From: Pacificimonas sp963710205
Lineage (GTDB): Bacteria; Pseudomonadota; Alphaproteobacteria; Sphingomonadales; Sphingomonadaceae
Length of the DNA: 64,000 nt
Direction: 5' to 3'
Assembly: GCA_963710205.1 (NCBI GenBank)
Contig: CAVPZG010000005.1
Coordinates: 682,001-746,000 of the forward strand
Part shown: positions 8,450-18,400 of the stretch, in pieces
How the letters are laid out: the number at the start of each line of letters is the position of its first letter
Position numbering within the stretch: the first letter of the stretch is position 1
The notes under the pieces: generated by a model
Seen by the model: only the letters and a program-made list of their open reading frames with translations
What the model was told of the DNA's origin: nothing
Database searches by the model: none
Position numbers and translations under genes: made by a program

Positions 8450-8775
8450 CGGTTTCGGAAAGGGTTGCGCCGCGTTTCTGTGACAGCATGGAAGACATAA
8501 GAAACGGCATCGACGAGCTGGACCGGCACATCGTCGCCCTGCTTGCGGAGCGCATGCGCTACATCGAGGCGGCTGCGCGCGTGAAGGGTGAACGCAGTGC
8601 CGTCCGCGATGAGGCGCGCAAGGCGGATGTCATTGCCAAGGCCTGTACGGCGGCAAGAGCGAACGACCTGAGCCCGTCACTGGTAGCCGATCTTTACGAA
8701 TTGCTGGTGGAGCGATCCATCGCCCATGAATTCGTGAAGTTCGACGCGCTGAAAGGCCAGGATCCGGAGCGCTAG
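8440..8775 (+). CDS. chorismate mutase, AroQ type
   Basis: Rearranges chorismate to prephenate for Phe and Tyr synthesis. A single all-helical AroQ domain occupies about residues 17-105 of 111: IDELDRHIVALLAERMRYI carries the first helix with its arginine, followed by VKGERSAVRDEARKADVI and LYELLVERSIAHEF. No regulatory or prephenate dehydratase domain is fused. Start options are 8440, 8446 (ATGA overlap with the preceding stop) and 8488. The stop lies inside a gctagc shared with the convergent photolyase gene. Confidence 0.9.
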   Translation: MEMTVSERVAPRFCDSMEDIRNGIDELDRHIVALLAERMRYIEAAARVKGERSAVRDEARKADVIAKACTAARANDLSPSLVADLYELLVERSIAHEFVKFDALKGQDPER

Positions 8776-10295
8776 CGCAACCCCTTCAGGAACGAGCGCG
8801 CGCTGTCCAGATATTCGTCGCGGCGCTCCTTTTCCATCCTGTCCCAGGTGCGGTAAGGCATGGCGAGCCTGTGATTGCCGTCCAGCCTGTCGCGGTTTCG
8901 GTCGAGAAAATGCCAGTAGAGCGCATTAAACGGGCAAGCGCCCTCGCCGGTCTTCTTCTTTACATCATATCTGCACGAACCGCAGTAATCCGACATTTTG
9001 TTTATATAACTTCCCGATGAGGCATAAGGCTTGGAGCCCAGCAGGCCGCCGTCGCCAAACTGGCTCATCCCCAGCGTGTTCGGAAGTTCGACCCATTCAT
9101 AGGCGTCGGCATAGACCTCAAGATACCATTCGTGCACCTGATGCGGGTCGGCACCGATCAGAAGTGCGAAATTGCCGGTAATCATCAGCCGCTGGATATG
9201 GTGGGCATAGGCGTGGTCCAGCGTCTGGCCAATCGCCTCGGACAGGCAGTGCATGTCCGTTTCGCCGCTCCAGTAGAATGACGGCAGATTACGGTCGGCA
9301 TCGAGGAAATTGCGGTTCACATAGTCCGGCATTTCGCGCCAGTAGATACCGCGGACATATTCCCGCCAGCCAATGATCTGACGGATGAACCCCTCAACGG
9401 CGTTGAGAGGTGCGTCGCCGGCGCGATATTTCGCCTCCACACGCTGGCAGACATCGAGCGGGTCCAGAAAGCCGATGTTGAGATAGGGCGATATCACGGC
9501 GTGGTAGAGGAACGCCTCCCCCGTCAGCATGGCGTCCTGAAAATCGCCGAACCGGCTTAGCGCCTTTTCCAGAAACTGGTCCAGAACCTTCACTGCGTCA
9601 TCGCGCGTGACGGCGAAGCTGAAGCGGTCCAGATTGCCGACATTGTCCGGAAAACGCCGCCGCACCATGTCGATGACGCCCCGCGTCACGTCATCCGGCG
9701 CGAAGGTCAGCGCCTTTGGCATGAACATGTCGCTGTCGGCGGGCTTGCGATTCTGCTTGTCGTAATTCCATTTCCCGCCCTCGGGCTTTCCCTCCTCATC
9801 AAGGAGCAGACCGGTCTTGCGCCGCATCTCCCGGTAGAAATATTCCATGGTCAGCTGCTTACGGCCCTCGGCCCAGTCGGCGAATTCGCCAATGCCGCAG
9901 ATGAAGCGGTCGTCGTCGAACAGCCGGACATCGCAGTCGAAGCGGTCAGGCCATTCATCGATGGCGGCCTGCACGCGCCATTCGCTGGCCTTGACCACCC
10001 GCACTTCGCTGACGTCATGGCGCTCCAGCGCGCGTGCGAGCTCCCCTGTGAAGCTGCCGCTATTTCCCGCATCCTCAAGCTGGACATAATCGACGGTCCA
10101 GCCATCGGCGCGCAACTCTTCGGCGAAGTGCCGCATGGCGCTGAGGATGAAGACCAGTTTCTGCTTGTGATGACCGACATAGGTTGTCTCGTCCTCAAGC
10201 TCCGCCATGAGGATGACGGTGTCGTCCTTCGTACAGCCGCGCAGGCTGGCGAGCGTGCGCGTCAGCTGGTCACCAAGAATGTAAACGAGTTTCAT
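8772..10295 (-). CDS. cryptochrome/photolyase with iron-sulphur cluster (FeS-BCP, PhrB/CryB type)
   Basis: Flavoprotein of the bacterial FeS-BCP family; studied members repair (6-4) photoproducts in DNA using light. Length 507 residues fits. The N-terminus LVYILGDQLTRTL is the Rossmann-like antenna domain of this branch. The C-terminal FAD domain ends with the cluster cysteines in SDYCGSCRYDV and GEGACPFNALYW, plus an earlier cysteine near residue 350 (MHCLSEAIGQT), giving four ligands. It is monocistronic and ends overlapping chorismate mutase by four bases. Repair specificity cannot be read from sequence alone. Confidence 0.93.
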   Translation of the reverse strand: MKLVYILGDQLTRTLASLRGCTKDDTVILMAELEDETTYVGHHKQKLVFILSAMRHFAEELRADGWTVDYVQLEDAGNSGSFTGELARALERHDVSEVRVVKASEWRVQAAIDEWPDRFDCDVRLFDDDRFICGIGEFADWAEGRKQLTMEYFYREMRRKTGLLLDEEGKPEGGKWNYDKQNRKPADSDMFMPKALTFAPDDVTRGVIDMVRRRFPDNVGNLDRFSFAVTRDDAVKVLDQFLEKALSRFGDFQDAMLTGEAFLYHAVISPYLNIGFLDPLDVCQRVEAKYRAGDAPLNAVEGFIRQIIGWREYVRGIYWREMPDYVNRNFLDADRNLPSFYWSGETDMHCLSEAIGQTLDHAYAHHIQRLMITGNFALLIGADPHQVHEWYLEVYADAYEWVELPNTLGMSQFGDGGLLGSKPYASSGSYINKMSDYCGSCRYDVKKKTGEGACPFNALYWHFLDRNRDRLDGNHRLAMPYRTWDRMEKERRDEYLDSARSFLKGLR

Positions 10296-10355
10296 CGAAC
10301 AGCGCCTAACGCTGGGCGCCGGGCATGTTCAATGCGGCAATTTGGAGAAGAAGGA

Positions 10356-10432
<77 letters not shown>

Positions 10433-10524
10433 GCATCCTGAAGCGCTGCGGATACACCTGAGCGTTTCCAACAGCGAAGGCGGCTCACTATGAGGCGCGC
10501 CCGCACCTGTCAAGCGGCCCGCGG

Positions 10525-11430
10525 CTATTTCAGGCCCATGAAGGAAATAATATCCGCGGCCAGCTCCGGACCCGCATCCTCCTGAATGAAATGGCCGCCT
10601 TTTTCGATGATCCGGTGCGGCTGCCCTTCGCAGCCCGGAATGCGCGCCCGCAGCATCTGCTCTCCGCCCCTGGTCACGGGATCGCTGTCACCGAAGAGGG
10701 TGAGGAACGGCTTTTCGAAGGTCTCCAGAACCTTCCAGGCCGCCTGATTCGGTGCGGATGCCGGGTCGTCCGCGCTGATGGGGACAAGCATGGGAAAGGC
10801 GCGCGCTCCAGCCTTGTAACTGTCGTCGGGATAAGGTGCGTTGTAGGCCGCTATCTCATCTGCCGTCAGTTCCGAAACCGTCGCCCCCTGCAGTATCTGA
10901 CCGGCGTTGAAGTCAGGTGTGTCCTGCGAGAATTTGCGCCATTTCATGAAGGCTTCGGAAGGTTCGCGGTCGCCCACCGGCAGGAAGGTGTTCGATGCCA
11001 CGACGCCTGCGAATTTGTCGGGCTGAGCCGCGACCAGCCTGAGGCCGATCAGGCCGCCCCAGTCCTGGCAGAACAGCGTGATTTCCGAAATATCCTGGGC
11101 GTCCAGCCATTGCTGCATCCAGCCGACATGGCCGGCATAGCTGTAATCCGATACGCGGTCCGGCTTGTCCGACCGGCCAAACCCGACGAGGTCGGGGGCA
11201 AGGACACGCGCTCCCGCCGCGACCAGCGGCGGTATCATCTTGCGGTAGAGATAGGACCAGCTCGGCTCTCCGTGCATGAGAAGCACGACCGGACCGTCTT
11301 TCGGCCCTTCGGCGACATGGGCAATGCGGATCGCGCCAAGCGACTCGTCCTCGATTTCCGTATAGTGCGCGTCATAGTCATAGCCGGGAAGACCTTCGAA
11401 GCAGCTTTCCGGTGTGCGTAATATGGTCAT
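10525..11430 (-). CDS. haloalkane dehalogenase-like alpha/beta hydrolase (subfamily I)
   Basis: A 301-residue alpha/beta hydrolase whose catalytic positions match haloalkane dehalogenases: nucleophile Asp123 with adjacent halide-site Trp124 (FCQDWGGLIG), oxyanion motif HGEPSWSYLYR near 53-63, a candidate second halide Trp164 (FMKWRKF), the acid in GDSDPVT and catalytic His280 (KGGHFIQED). An Asp nucleophile followed by Trp separates it from esterases. The natural substrate is unknown and may not be a halide. Its start overlaps the end of the upstream permease gene by four bases. Confidence 0.85.
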   Translation of the reverse strand: MTILRTPESCFEGLPGYDYDAHYTEIEDESLGAIRIAHVAEGPKDGPVVLLMHGEPSWSYLYRKMIPPLVAAGARVLAPDLVGFGRSDKPDRVSDYSYAGHVGWMQQWLDAQDISEITLFCQDWGGLIGLRLVAAQPDKFAGVVASNTFLPVGDREPSEAFMKWRKFSQDTPDFNAGQILQGATVSELTADEIAAYNAPYPDDSYKAGARAFPMLVPISADDPASAPNQAAWKVLETFEKPFLTLFGDSDPVTRGGEQMLRARIPGCEGQPHRIIEKGGHFIQEDAGPELAADIISFMGLK

Positions 11431-12641
11431 GTCTGGTCCTCTTTCGGAAGTGGCGGTGCTGACTGCTGCTGTCGCGGCACCTCTCGGATCAATGTGGTCT
11501 GGTCGAGCAGGAAGCCGGTGATGTTCGGCCCGCCGATCCGCTCCAGCAGTGACTTCATGATGATGAGGAGCGGCACGGCGAGAAGCGCGCCCACGGCGCC
11601 CCAGACCCAGCCCCAGAAACTGAGCGCGACCATGATGAGGAGCGGATTGACGTGAAATCTGCGTCCCAGCACCAACGGCGTGAACACATAGGCCTCCGCA
11701 AGGTTGATCCCGAGATAGGCGAGCGCCGGAATCATGCCCGTCAGCGGATCAGGGGCGACCGTCATGCCGCCCAGAACGGCAAGCAGGAAGAAGACAACCG
11801 GACCGGCATAAGGGACGAAATTCAGAAGCGCGGCCAGACCGCCCCACATCCAGGGCGTTTCTATGCCCAGGGCGTAGAACACCAGCGTCACGACCACACC
11901 CAGCAGAATGTTGATGACCGCGATGACGGCGACATAGCGGCCAGTATCGGCCGCGACGTCCGTCAGCAGCCGGTCGGCCCGTTCGCCGCCAACCTCTGTC
12001 CCCGCGGAATCGACGAGCCGTTTCCGCATCCGGCTGAACGTCGCCAGAAAGAAAACGAGGATCAACAGGGCGAAGAAGGTCTGGATCAGTGCGCTTGGCG
12101 CAGCCGTCGAAGCCGCCTCGTAAACCGAACGCGGCGCGTCGACGACCATGGCGGGTTCCTGCGCAGCCATGGGATCGACGCCGAGTTCCTTTGAGAGCCG
12201 GTCAACCGACTGATCGACGCTGTCGAACAGGTCGATCACGGGATCGAGGTTGACGCGGACATTGTACATGCGCCCCGGCAGGTCGTTCAGCCAGAGCAGC
12301 GCGGGCGTGACGATGACGTAGCTGACCGCCGCTATGACGCCAAAACACAGGATAAGGTTGAAGGTTGCGGCCAGCACGGGCGGGATGAACCGTTCCAGCC
12401 GCAACTGAAGCGGCACAAGCATCAGGCCGATGGTCAGACCCGCCGTGAGCGGCAGGAAGAAGGCCGACCCCGCCTGCAGCGCGAATGGCAGCGCCAGAAG
12501 GACGGCCGCCGCCATGATGAGATTGAGCGCGCTGAGCAGGCGGTCGCGGCGATAGGCAATGCGGCGACTTTCAACGCGGCGCGAAGGCGGAATCGGCTTC
12601 GCCGCCGACGCCGGGGATGGATTCACCAGAATGTCGCTCAT
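11427..12641 (-). CDS. AI-2E family transporter (PerM-like)
   Basis: Integral membrane protein of 404 residues with about eight predicted helices arranged as in the AI-2E/PerM exporter family: a paired hydrophobic N-terminus (about 42-75), a soluble segment (about 120-185), and a C-terminal cluster with VPYAGPVVFFLLAVLGG and NPLLIMVALSFWGWVWG. Substrates in the family range from signalling molecules to ions, so none is proposed. It is the first gene of a pair with the downstream hydrolase. Only 111 bases separate it from the divergent DUF11 locus. Confidence 0.88.
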   Translation of the reverse strand: MSDILVNPSPASAAKPIPPSRRVESRRIAYRRDRLLSALNLIMAAAVLLALPFALQAGSAFFLPLTAGLTIGLMLVPLQLRLERFIPPVLAATFNLILCFGVIAAVSYVIVTPALLWLNDLPGRMYNVRVNLDPVIDLFDSVDQSVDRLSKELGVDPMAAQEPAMVVDAPRSVYEAASTAAPSALIQTFFALLILVFFLATFSRMRKRLVDSAGTEVGGERADRLLTDVAADTGRYVAVIAVINILLGVVVTLVFYALGIETPWMWGGLAALLNFVPYAGPVVFFLLAVLGGMTVAPDPLTGMIPALAYLGINLAEAYVFTPLVLGRRFHVNPLLIMVALSFWGWVWGAVGALLAVPLLIIMKSLLERIGGPNITGFLLDQTTLIREVPRQQQSAPPLPKEDQT

Positions 12642-12752
12642 GTCGTTACCACCCCGTAAGATTTCCGTTCTGCGTTAACTTCGATTTTACCCTGAATGAT
12701 CCAAAACGGACGGGAACAGGTCCGCCATGGCCCTGTGCGGAGACGTGCGTAC

Positions 12753-13709
12753 GTGACCAACTGCCGTGCCCTGATTTGGGTTGCATCCACCCTGCTGGCT
12801 TCGTCCAGCATCGGTGCGATCGCCCATGCGCGGACGCCGGCAGGCACGCAGATCCTGAATATCGCGCAGGCCAGCTTCGTCGATGAAGATGGCACGACGC
12901 AGATGGTGACATCCAACCCGGTCATGTTCCGGGTCGAGGAAATCATCGACGTTTCGCTTGCCGTCGTGGGTGCCGCACCGCTGCTGGCACAGCCGGGCGA
13001 GGAGGGACGCAGCGTCCATTTTCGCCTGACAAATCTTGGAAACGGACCGGAAGCCTTTGGCGTCGTTTTTGACGATGCGCTGTCGGCCGACGATTTCGAC
13101 CCCGACATCACGCGCCTTGTCATCGACAGCAACGGCAATGGCCGCTTCGATGCCCTGGAGGACCAGGACTATCTGCCGGGCAGCGAGCCGGTGCTGGGTC
13201 CGGACCAGTCCATCGATCTGTTTGTCATCGCGGATATTCCCGCGCCGCGCCGCGACGACGATCGCGGCCTGCTGTCGCTGACAGCGACCGCGGCCACAGG
13301 CTCGGGTACGCCAGGAACCGTCTATGCCGGCGCCGGCGAAAGCGGCGTCGATGCCGTGATCGGGCTGACGACGGCACGCGAAATCCGTCAGGGCGAGTTC
13401 CTGATCTCAGCGCCGCAGCCCGTTCTCAGCAAGGCGCAGGCCGTCACCGGCGAAGCGCGGCGCGGTGCCGTCGTCACCTATACGTTGACCGCCGATTATG
13501 GCGGCGCAGCGCTGACCGGGGCGACCGTCACCGACGCCATTCCCGCAGGAACCAGCTTCATTCCGGGCAGCATCACGCTGAACGGTACAAACCTGTCCGA
13601 TGCCGCTGATACCGACGCGGGCCGCTTCGACGGTACGCAGGTCACGGTGGCGCTCGCAGAAAGCGTGTCGCAGCCGCAGGTCATCACCTTCCAAGTCACT
13701 CTCAACTGA
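12753..13709 (+). CDS. secreted DUF11-type surface protein (locus gene 1)
   Basis: A 318-residue exported protein. I choose the GTG at 12753 because ggaga precedes it at a good distance and a signal peptide follows directly, ending near AIAHA; the ATG at 12696 has no visible ribosome binding site. After the signal comes a beta-rich module starting TQILNIAQASFVDEDG, shared in outline with the other locus proteins, then an Asp-rich segment DSNGNGRFDALEDQDYL resembling a calcium-binding turn. The last 90 residues form a DUF11 repeat (GAVVTYTLTADYGG ... TVTDAIPAGTSFIPGS). No enzyme motif is visible; a structural surface role is inferred. Confidence 0.8.
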   Translation: MTNCRALIWVASTLLASSSIGAIAHARTPAGTQILNIAQASFVDEDGTTQMVTSNPVMFRVEEIIDVSLAVVGAAPLLAQPGEEGRSVHFRLTNLGNGPEAFGVVFDDALSADDFDPDITRLVIDSNGNGRFDALEDQDYLPGSEPVLGPDQSIDLFVIADIPAPRRDDDRGLLSLTATAATGSGTPGTVYAGAGESGVDAVIGLTTAREIRQGEFLISAPQPVLSKAQAVTGEARRGAVVTYTLTADYGGAALTGATVTDAIPAGTSFIPGSITLNGTNLSDAADTDAGRFDGTQVTVALAESVSQPQVITFQVTLN

Positions 13710-13732
13710 AGAATTCAGGAGCACCAGAGATC

Positions 13733-14197
13733 ATGTTATTCCGGGCCGCCCTTATCGCCACGACCATCGCGCTGGCCGCGCCGTCGCAGGCCTTTGCCGC
13801 TCCCATCGAGCTTTCGAGCGCGATTTTCGTCGAGAAGACGGAAACCGCCGCCGATGGCACGGTCAGCGTGACTCTGATCCCGGCCGAGCGCGTCGTTCCG
13901 GGAGACCGCCTGCGCTTCGTCATCAGCTATGCAAACCCGTCCGACGAGGATGCCGACGATTTCGTCATCACCAATCCGATCCCGTCCAGTATCGCCTATC
14001 TGGGCGCCGAGGGTCCGGTCGAAGTCTCCGTCGACGGCGAGACCTGGGGTCAGCTTTCCGATTTCAGCGTGGCCAACGAAGACGGCAGCGCGCGTCCCGC
14101 GCAGCCCGCCGACGTGACCCACATCCGCTGGGCGTTTCAGGACGCCATCCCCGCCAGGACCAGCGGCGAAGTCCTTTACCGCGGTGAACTCCGCTAA
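13733..14197 (+). CDS. small secreted DUF11-like protein (locus gene 2)
   Basis: A 154-residue protein with a clear signal peptide (LIATTIALAAPSQAFA, cleavage likely before API). The mature part is one Ig-like beta domain: VVPGDRLRFVISYANP and FVITNPIPSSIAYLG follow the usual DUF11 pattern of a conversion-to-strand motif and a bulky hydrophobic turn. It starts 23 bases after gene 1 with caggag upstream. Small size and a single domain suggest a subunit or cap of whatever the locus builds; that is inference. Confidence 0.8.
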   Translation: MLFRAALIATTIALAAPSQAFAAPIELSSAIFVEKTETAADGTVSVTLIPAERVVPGDRLRFVISYANPSDEDADDFVITNPIPSSIAYLGAEGPVEVSVDGETWGQLSDFSVANEDGSARPAQPADVTHIRWAFQDAIPARTSGEVLYRGELR

Positions 14198-14255
14198 CCC
14201 CTTCAAATTAAACCAGCTGCAGAAAGCAGCGCCCAAGCAAGCAAGGAATTAGAAC

Positions 14256-15452
14256 ATGCGTAAATACACAGTGGGGGCGCTGCTTTTGAGTAGCGCGATT
14301 GCCGCCCCGGCCCTGGCCGCCGACCTGGGCACCAATGCCGGCGCGACAATCACCAACAATTTCACCGTCAACTACAGCGTCGGCGGCACGCCGCAGACGC
14401 CGCGGACGACGACGGGTGCGGAGCGCGCCCAGTTCGTGGTCGATCGCAAGGTCAATCTTGTCGTCACGGAAAAGGGCGGCGACACCACGAGCTTTAGCCC
14501 CGGTGACACCAACCGGGTGACGACCTTTACCGTTACCAACAAGACCAACGACTGGATGGATTACCGCCTCGTCGCCAGCAACGAGGCTGCGGGCGACAAT
14601 GGCGACATGGGGAACCTGCGCGTGTTCGTCGAGAGCGGCGCGACCCCTGGTTACCAGCCCGGTGAGGACACGGCGACGTTCATCGACGAACTGGCCGAGG
14701 ACGCCAGCGTTGATGTCTATATTCTGGCTGACGACAATGGCAGCCTGACGACGAGCGGCGAAACCTCCAACGTCCGCCTGCTCGCAGTGTCCGCGCTTGC
14801 AGCGACCGGACCGACGGCGACCGTGCGTAGCACCGGCGCGCTTGGCGCGGATCTCGTCAAGAACAATGCGGATGCCAACACCGCAGCTGTCCAGAACGTC
14901 TTTGTCGACGTCGTGAACGGCGCGGCGAACGACACGACGATCGCCGAGGATGGCCGTGCCAGCAGCCGCGACACCTATGTGTTTTCGACAGCAACGCTGA
15001 CGCTTGCGAAGACAAGTGCAGTGATCTGGGATCCTGTGAATGCAGCTACCAATCCAAAGCTGATCCCCGGCGCCGTCGTCGAATATTGTCTTGCGGTGAC
15101 GAACAACGGTACGTCGGCTGCGAACAGCGTCAGCTTCAGCGACGTCATTCCCGCCAACGCGACCGACGCGACGGGCCTGACCTCGACGCCGGGCGGTGTG
15201 TCCTGGATTACGGGCGCAAACACGGCATCGCCGGGAGCTGCGTTCAACGTGCAGTATTTCGCCATTGGCGGCGCGACCTGTGCCGCACTCGGTACGCCGG
15301 AAGACGAGGACGCAACCGGAAGCTCGACATCGACAACGGGCACGGGCGATGCCGGCAGCTTCAACAGCTCGACCGGCACCGTCAGCGCATCGATCGCGTC
15401 GATCCCGGCCAGCGCCACGCGCGTTGTCCGGTTCCGGGTCACGATCAGGTAA
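14256..15452 (+). CDS. secreted DUF11-type protein (locus gene 3)
   Basis: A 398-residue exported protein with signal peptide ending near APALAA. The mature start, GATITNNFTVNYSVGG, matches the N-terminal module of genes 1 and 4. The composition is Thr, Ala, Asp and Asn rich with few charged helices, as expected of a beta-rich surface protein. A DUF11-like repeat occupies about residues 255-398 (PGAVVEYCLAVTNNG, SFSDVIPANAT). Two cysteines, in EYCLAV and ATCAALG, could form a disulphide. Its stop codon lies inside a perfect hairpin that precedes gene 4. Confidence 0.8.
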   Translation: MRKYTVGALLLSSAIAAPALAADLGTNAGATITNNFTVNYSVGGTPQTPRTTTGAERAQFVVDRKVNLVVTEKGGDTTSFSPGDTNRVTTFTVTNKTNDWMDYRLVASNEAAGDNGDMGNLRVFVESGATPGYQPGEDTATFIDELAEDASVDVYILADDNGSLTTSGETSNVRLLAVSALAATGPTATVRSTGALGADLVKNNADANTAAVQNVFVDVVNGAANDTTIAEDGRASSRDTYVFSTATLTLAKTSAVIWDPVNAATNPKLIPGAVVEYCLAVTNNGTSAANSVSFSDVIPANATDATGLTSTPGGVSWITGANTASPGAAFNVQYFAIGGATCAALGTPEDEDATGSSTSTTGTGDAGSFNSSTGTVSASIASIPASATRVVRFRVTIR

Positions 15453-15474
15453 TTCCCTCGGGAATTACCTGATC
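15443..15474. repeat. perfect 15-bp inverted repeat over the stop codon of DUF11 locus gene 3
   Basis: Arms at 15443-15457 and 15460-15474 are exact reverse complements, separated by two bases (TC). The gene 3 stop codon, 15450-15452, sits inside the left arm, and the GTG start of gene 4 begins 18 bases after the right arm. No T-run follows on either strand, so it is not a standard intrinsic terminator. Likely roles are protection of the upstream message, an RNA processing point or control of gene 4 translation. Confidence 0.9.
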
Positions 15475-15491
15475 ATGGAAAGGAAAAGGGG

Positions 15492-18400
15492 GTGCGCGCC
15501 GAAGCGAAGCCTGTTGGCGACGCAGCCCCCGCTCTTTTGATCCGCCTGTTCTTCATCGCCTTGTTTGGGGTCGTCAGCCTTTTGGCTGGCGGCCCAAAGG
15601 CGTGGCATGAGGCCAGCGCGCAGACGATCATCAGCAATACCGCCCAGCTGAATTACATTATGGGCGGCGAGACGGTCACCACGGATTCCAATCAGGTGAC
15701 CTTGGAGCGCCTTACGGTCCGCACCGATGCGGTCATCAAGCTGCTGCGGGAATTCCCCACGGACAGCGGCCTGCTGGTTCCGTCGACAGGCGGCAAATGC
15801 AAACAGTCAAATGGTGCCCTCGTCCCCATCTCCCTGGGGACTGGTGGCAAGAGCGGGCAGAATGCGGGCGACAGATCGCTGCGCCAGACCGCGAGTTTCC
15901 GGCCAGGCGACCCCGTCTTTGTCTCTGTCGAGGACGGCGACCAGAATCAGGACAGCAACGTTCGCGAGGAAATCGAGGTCCGGGTCATCACGTCCGCAGG
16001 CGACGAGGAAGTTCTGCTGCTGCAGGAAACCGGCACCGATACCGGCGTTTTTGTCGGCGGGGTTCCGACCGTTTCCGATACCTCGCCAACCCCGAACAAC
16101 TGCGAACTGCTGCTGCAGCGCGGCGATACGATCAGCGTTTTCTACCGTGATACCGAAGACGGCGATGACAGCGTCGAAGCCGACGCGCTTGTCGATCCCC
16201 TCGGCTTTGTGTTCGACAGCGTTACGGGCGAGGTCATCAATGGCGTCCGCGTCACCCTGATCGATCTGGCGACCGGCGCCCCTGCCCGCGTTTTCGGTGA
16301 TGACGGCATTTCCATCTATCCCTCCAGCGTGATCACCGGCGAGGATGTCACGGACGCATCCGGGCTCCTCTATCCTGGTGTCGACGGCGCGTTCCGCTTT
16401 CCCTTTGCCGCACAGGGCCGCTATCGGCTGGATATCGTCCCCACCGCGGACTACGCATTCCCCTCCACGGCACCCAGCGAACAGATCGCCGAGCTGCGGT
16501 CACCAGATGGATCGCCCTTCGCCGTTCTGAATGACGCCTCCTATGGCAATCCGTTCGTTCTGACCGGGCCTGAACCCCTGAGGATCGACATCCCGCTCGA
16601 TCCGCCTGGCGCAGGCGATCTGCTGCTTCAGAAAACGGTTTCGGTCACGGATGCCGAAGCCGGCGATTTCGTGCAGTATCGACTGGAGTTGCAGAATGTC
16701 GATACGGCGGCCGCGACCAATGTCGTCATCGCCGACACACCGCCCGCCGGGTTCCGCTATGTCAGCGGCTCCGCCCGTTCGGACGAAGGCGCGCTGCCCG
16801 ACCCAGACCTTGCGAGTGACGGGAGCACATTGCGTTTTCCCATCGGCACGCTGCCGGCGGGAAGTGATTATTCCATCACATATCTGCTCAGCGTTGCGTC
16901 GAACGCGCCCGAGGGGAACGCGCTGAACCGGGCGGTCGCATTGCTGAACGGAAGCGTTGCCAGCAACGAGGCCGCCGCATCCGTGCGGATCAAGGCACCG
17001 CTGTTCACAGGCACCGCAACCATCATCGGCCGGGTATCGGAAGGACAGTGCGGCCTGGAACATCCCGCGGAGCGTCCGGGCGTTGAGGGCATCCGCATCC
17101 TGATGGAGGATGGCCGCTATGTCCTGACCGACAGCGATGGCCTTTATCATTTCGAGGGCATCACCCCCGGCACGCATGTCGTGCAGATGGACGTCGGCAG
17201 CCTGCCCGCAGGCTATGAGGCCGTGGCGTGCGAGCGCAACAGCCGCCGCGCGAACCGCGCCTTTTCGAGCTTCGTCGAGGTCCAGGGCGGCGCGCTGTGG
17301 CGGACGGATTTCGTCCTGAAGCGCGATGAAAGCGTGGTTGCCGAAACCGAAGATGACCTGCCTGCGCCCCTGTCCGACAGCGAGGCGGCAGGAACGGGGC
17401 GCGACTGGCTGACCGGTCAGGAGCCCGGAATGGCCATCCTGTTTCCGGAAGTCGGCCACAACCCGCGCGCGCCGTCCCAGCGTGTTGTCATCAAGCACAT
17501 GCCCGGTCAGAAGGTCACGCTGACGGTCAACGGCAATGCCATCAGCGGCTATGCCTATGACGGCGCCCAGGGCGGCGTGGAACGCGGTTTCGAAGTGTCG
17601 CGCTGGCGCGGCCTGCCGCTGCAGAACGGCCGCAATGTCATAACGGCGAATTTCGCGGCCACGGATGGCGTGCCGGCGGAAACGCTGACGCGCGAAATCT
17701 ATTACACCAACGCCGCAAGCCGCGCGACCCTGATCAAGGACAAATCACGTCTGACCGCCGATGGCCGCACGCGTCCGCGCATCGCCGTTCGCATTACGGA
17801 CGGCGGCGGCAATCCGGTGCGCGCCGGGTCGAGCGGCGGCTTTACCATCGACGCGCCTTATCGTGCGGCATTCGAGACAGACCAGCAGCAGGCCCGTCAG
17901 CTTGCGGGGATCGAGGCCTATGCGCCGGAGTGGCGCGTGCTGGGCGACGACGGCATCGCCTATATCGAGCTCGACCCGACGACGCAGGCGGGTGGTGCGC
18001 GGCTGGAATTCACCTTTCAGGCCGACGAGGCGACCTATGTGCAGGAAATCGAAACCTGGCTGGAGCCGGGCGACCAGCCCTTCGTCCTGGTGGGCTATGC
18101 GGCGGGTACGGCAGGTTTCAACACGCTGAAAGACAAGGCCGACCGCCTGCTGGACCGCACGGCCGACACCAGCTTCACGGACGGTGAGGTCAAGCTGTAC
18201 GGCAAGGGCCGCATCCTCGGCAAATGGCTGGTCACGATGGCGGTCAACAGCGAGAAGCCGGAGCGCCGGAATGGTCGCCGCAGCCTGCTGGGCACAATCG
18301 ATCCCGACGAGTATTACACCATCTATGGCGACGGATCGGAACAGCGTTTCGACGCCGCCACCAGCGACCGGCTTTATCTGAGGATCGAGCGCGAGACATT

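Noticed and set aside
12696..12752. Earlier ATG for the first DUF11 locus gene.
   Set aside because: No ribosome binding site precedes it and it would put about 19 polar residues before the signal peptide; the GTG at 12753 fits better.
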